A DNA stretch of 64,000 nt from Heyndrickxia sp050281185 (lineage in GTDB: Bacteria; Bacillota; Bacilli; Bacillales; Bacillaceae_C), in assembly GCF_050281185.1 (NCBI RefSeq), contig NZ_JBNNWS010000020.1:1-64000 (forward strand). Reading direction: 5' to 3'. The stretch's first letter is position 1; every line of letters begins with the position of its first letter. The notes below the pieces were generated by a model. It had not been told where the DNA came from. It was given only the letters and a program-made list of their open reading frames with translations, and did not search any database. Position numbers and translations under genes: made by a program. Below are positions 61,783-64,000 of the stretch, piece by piece.

Positions 61783-62325
61783 CTATGAGTTAAAAATTCC
61801 ATAATATATTAGACTTTGATATTGATTTTCTTTCATCACATGATCGATTAATATCCCTTCTTGTTTCATGCCTAATTTTTGCATAACTCTTCCCGAAGCT
61901 GGATTGGATTCCAAGTAACGAGCAAATACTTTATGGTACTGTTTTTCTTCGAATGCAAATTGTAAGATGGCTAGCGCTGCCTCGGTAGCATATCCATTAC
62001 CCCAAAATTCTTCACCAATCCAATAAGCTATCTCACCATTATTAAACTTTTGGTTGTTAGTTAGCGCTATAGCTCCATATAACTCTCCACTTTCCTTATC
62101 TGTTATAGCAAATTCATATGATTTATTTGCATTATAATTATCTAGATGATGTTCAATCCACGTTAAAGCATCCTCAATAGAGTATGGATAAGGTATGTAC
62201 AATGTATTTTTATAAATATTATAATTATTACAAAGTTTAGTAACAGTTTCTGCATCAGAATTTTGAAACAGTCTTAATACTAGTCTTTTAGTGGTAATTG
62301 TTTTATTTTGGTTATCATATTTCAT
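61783..62325 (-). CDS. GNAT-family (RimJ/RimL-type) N-acetyltransferase
   Basis: A 180-residue GNAT: TTKRLVLRLFQNSDAETVTK, then WIGEEFWGNGYATEAALAIL (N-G-Y-A-T-E acetyl-CoA loop), VFARYLESNPASGRVMQKLG and GMKQEGILID, the RimJ/RimL/Tn5-Bleo-like pattern. The ATG at 62325 follows GGAGGAT. Upstream lies a complete T-box leader (62452-62708) with its own promoter, so its transcription may respond to an uncharged tRNA, which is unusual for this family. Confidence 0.8.
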   Translation of the reverse strand: MKYDNQNKTITTKRLVLRLFQNSDAETVTKLCNNYNIYKNTLYIPYPYSIEDALTWIEHHLDNYNANKSYEFAITDKESGELYGAIALTNNQKFNNGEIAYWIGEEFWGNGYATEAALAILQFAFEEKQYHKVFARYLESNPASGRVMQKLGMKQEGILIDHVMKENQYQSLIYYGIFNS

Positions 62326-62451
62326 AAGAGATCCTCCAAATTATTGATAAATTCTATAAAAAACATTAATTATCCAAAACTTTACAATCTTTATTAACTT
62401 TAGCAACTCCTTCTCATCATAATTACACTCCTCCATTTGCATTGTGATCAA

Positions 62452-62708
62452 ATAAAATAAAAAGCCTATCATCTCTACAGAGACGATAGGCTAAACCTAA
62501 CGTGGTACCACTCTAATTAGTTTGCAAAGTAAATATGACAAACCTTCTCATCAACATTATAACGGATTTTACCCGTATAGACCTACATATCAGTCTAACC
62601 ACTCATAGGCGACTTGGGGAACTTTGTTGACTACCTTTCAGCAAACGGCAGCTCTCTGCACAACATACATTCCTTAATATTCCCAATCTTTGTGTTGTTT
62701 ATAAAATT
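62452..62708 (-). promoter_or_regulatory. T-box riboswitch leader
   Basis: On the minus strand: a Stem I-like AGAGAGCTGCCG region (~62660), then the T-box core AGAGTGGTACCACG (62501-62514), then a 14-bp terminator hairpin (AGCCTATCG..CGATAGGCT type, 62463-62492) with a T-run. Antiterminator and terminator are mutually exclusive in the usual way. I could not assign the specifier codon with confidence. The next gene downstream is the GNAT at 62325. Confidence 0.85.
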
Positions 62709-62714
62709 TTATAA

Positions 62715-62743
62715 ATTATAACAACCATCTTTGATTTAGTCAA
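62715..62743 (-). promoter_or_regulatory. sigma-A promoter of the T-box transcript
   Basis: TTGACT, 17 bases, TATAAT on the minus strand, just upstream of the T-box leader. Confidence 0.75.
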
Positions 62744-62826
62744 TTAAATTATTAACTAATCTGTCCCTTAAAAAAAAGCGTTCCTGCTTATTATTGAAAC
62801 TCCTCAGTTAATGCACTAAATTTTTA

Positions 62827-63201
62827 TTATGCTGTTTCCTCACAAATCATTAATAAATTACCATCAGGGTCTTTAAACACAAAATAAAAATTATCCTGAA
62901 TGTCTGTTACTAGTTCAACATCATTTACTTTCATAAATTCATATGAGGCATGAATATCATTCGTTACAAATTGAATTGATGGAACTTGATAAGTTGAAAT
63001 ATTACCATTTTCGTTTCTCCATTTTGGCATGGTATCTAAAACTAATCCAGCTGTACCTTCCATTGGTGCAGTGTATAGATGTCCAAAGAATATTTCTCCG
63101 CCTTCCAAACCAAGTATTTTACTGTACCATTCTTTTGCTTTCTCAAGATTACGGACCGGAACAAACACACCGCCAATTCGGTTTTTAATCGGTGTTTTCA
63201 C
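62827..63201 (-). CDS. VOC-family protein
   Basis: 124 residues: IGGVFVPVRNLEKAKEWYSK, LEGGEIFFGHLYTAPMEGTA, PSIQFVTNDIHASYEFMKVN and YFVFKDPDGNLLMICEE. It has both VOC units, including the C-terminal Glu. The start is ATG at 63201 with AGGGGATG. The substrate is unknown. Confidence 0.8.
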   Translation of the reverse strand: MKTPIKNRIGGVFVPVRNLEKAKEWYSKILGLEGGEIFFGHLYTAPMEGTAGLVLDTMPKWRNENGNISTYQVPSIQFVTNDIHASYEFMKVNDVELVTDIQDNFYFVFKDPDGNLLMICEETA

Positions 63202-63432
63202 TTAAACTCATCCCCTAAATATTATTTAATTTAATAATTCAATATTCAGATACTAATTACCTCTTACTTTATTAAATTGTTTGACAGATCACCATTTTTT
63301 ATAAACCTGCCTGCTCCTTTAGTGAAATAAGAAAAAAAACTGTAATTATAATTGATCTACAGCCCCTATACTTGTTCGTTAAACTAGATAATAATTATTT
63401 TATTTTTAGAATATAAGCAAAAGAAGTATGAT

Positions 63433-63828
63433 TTATTGCCGAATTTCTCGCATTGAACCTAGTACGATATTGTATACATCGGAGTCTTTTATACAGGTAT
63501 TTTTAAACTCCCATCCACCGTGTGTACCTGTAAAAGGCTCCACCTCAATTTTTCCACCATTTCCACGGATTTCTTCAACCAAAGTGTCCAAGTCATCCCA
63601 GCTAACGTGAATATATGTGTCCCATCCGAATTCAGGACCTTCCCAATCGGTAGGATAATCTGAACGCTTTTTTGATGCTGCGTTTGGTCGCACATCATCT
63701 GGAGCGCTCGGCTGCTGAAGAATTATGGTCATCCCGTCTCGTTCTGCGTGCCCCCAGTCATCAACTATACATCCAAGAACATCACGGTAGTATTCCTGCG
63801 ATTTTTTTAAATCTGAAACTAAACGCAC
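63433..63828 (-). CDS. VOC-family protein (DDWGH type)
   Basis: 131 residues, VOC fold: VRLVSDLKKSQEYYRDVLGC, VDDWGHAERDGMTIILQQPS, HVSWDDLDTLVEEIRGNGGK and KNTCIKDSDVYNIVLGS. It is closely related to the gene at 61197 and to the remnant at 61020. The first codon is uncertain: GTG at 63828 is the first usable start, but in-frame residues KTIQ upstream look coding, so the true ATG may have been mutated. Confidence 0.65.
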   Translation of the reverse strand: MRLVSDLKKSQEYYRDVLGCIVDDWGHAERDGMTIILQQPSAPDDVRPNAASKKRSDYPTDWEGPEFGWDTYIHVSWDDLDTLVEEIRGNGGKIEVEPFTGTHGGWEFKNTCIKDSDVYNIVLGSMREIRQ

Positions 63829-63838
63829 TTGAATCGTT

Positions 63839-64000
63839 TTACCTAATTTCCCCTTCTTTTGTTATTTTACTTCCATCTTTTCTCACTCCCATTAAAGAAA
63901 TTCCAATTGTTGACACAATCTCCAAACTTGGATTATTGATATATTCTATATGTTTGTAATAAATTCCTTCTTCAACAAACCTCCCTTTCAGGTGAAGGTC
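63839..64000 (-). CDS. C-terminal part of a gene running off the window edge
   Basis: An uninterrupted minus-strand frame from the window end reads KGRFVEEGIYYKHIEYINNP, LEIVSTIGISLMGVRKDGSK and ends KEGEIR-stop 11 bases before the VOC start. It is coding-like, 53 codons visible. I do not recognise the family. Proximity suggests co-transcription with the VOC gene. Confidence 0.5.
   Translation of the reverse strand, partial: DLHLKGRFVEEGIYYKHIEYINNPSLEIVSTIGISLMGVRKDGSKITKEGEIR

Noticed and set aside
1..64000. Search for rRNA, tRNA and CRISPR arrays
   Set aside because: No tRNA cloverleaf, rRNA signature or regularly spaced direct repeats were seen by eye. The dispersed hairpin repeats are not evenly spaced and do not have unique spacers of equal length.

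Overview
The window looks like a chromosomal segment of a low-G+C, spore-forming Bacillaceae (Bacillus sensu lato). Support comes from the A+T-rich sequence, strong GGAGG ribosome-binding sites, TTG/GTG starts, classic sigma-A promoters, a T-box leader, a spore-photoproduct-lyase-like relic and Bacillus-type families such as RlmD, TldD/TldE, DUF3953, DUF6199 and PadR/DUF1048. No rRNA, tRNA, CRISPR array, prophage or replication origin was found. Most genes lie on the minus strand.

Layout. (1) 0-8 kb is decayed accessory DNA: a HAD phosphatase, an MFS transporter, an HPr-like protein lacking both phospho-sites, a broken ROK gene, an AraC regulator, and an IS110 relic abutting a truncated zinc-ribbon gene. 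A broken SPL-type radical-SAM gene follows. (2) 8-20 kb is a more core-like block: GNAT, tldE-tldD, YceI, a nitroreductase, a broken threonine aldolase with a broken MarR gene, a large secreted M64 peptidase, and rlmD. (3) 20-31 kb holds small accessory genes and many fragments (IS1595, haloacid dehalogenase, HAD-IIIA, flavodoxin, a frameshifted NUDIX). It also holds a methyltransferase of the TIGR00027 type behind a consensus promoter, an 18-codon leader ORF and an overlapping terminator hairpin. (4) 29-38 kb is rich in predicted drug-resistance functions: an APH-like kinase, a G+C-richer PadR/DUF1048/ABC exporter operon, a Vat-like acetyltransferase and a rifampicin phosphotransferase (rph). 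(5) 38-50 kb contains an ECF sigma/anti-sigma pair and a series of small minus-strand genes (GrpB, GNAT, NUDIX, P-loop kinase, protein kinase-like, VOC, MBL). These are separated by copies of a dispersed 50-75 bp hairpin repeat. A deleted group II intron lies in one of the gaps, and a G+C-rich haloacetate-dehalogenase-like gene looks imported. (6) 50-59 kb is a transport and catabolism block: DUF1646 with a leader hairpin, SstT, and a TRAP-type permease with a small membrane protein. The permease is divergent from a GntR/HutC regulator followed by AtuA-like (DUF1446) and DUF4387 genes, and shared operator-like motifs tie these together. (7) 59-64 kb is another small-gene series dominated by VOC proteins, with a T-box leader oddly placed upstream of a GNAT gene.

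Taken together this is an accessory region dominated by detoxification, acetyltransferase and resistance genes, with heavy gene decay (about 20 broken genes or fragments). The most interesting signals are the leader-peptide attenuator at 23.3 kb, the gene/hairpin-repeat alternation at 38-49 and 61-63 kb, the T-box/GNAT pairing at 62.5 kb, the HPr homologue without His15/Ser46, and the DUF1446/DUF4387/TRAP regulon. All family assignments are from reading protein motifs by eye; no database search was run.
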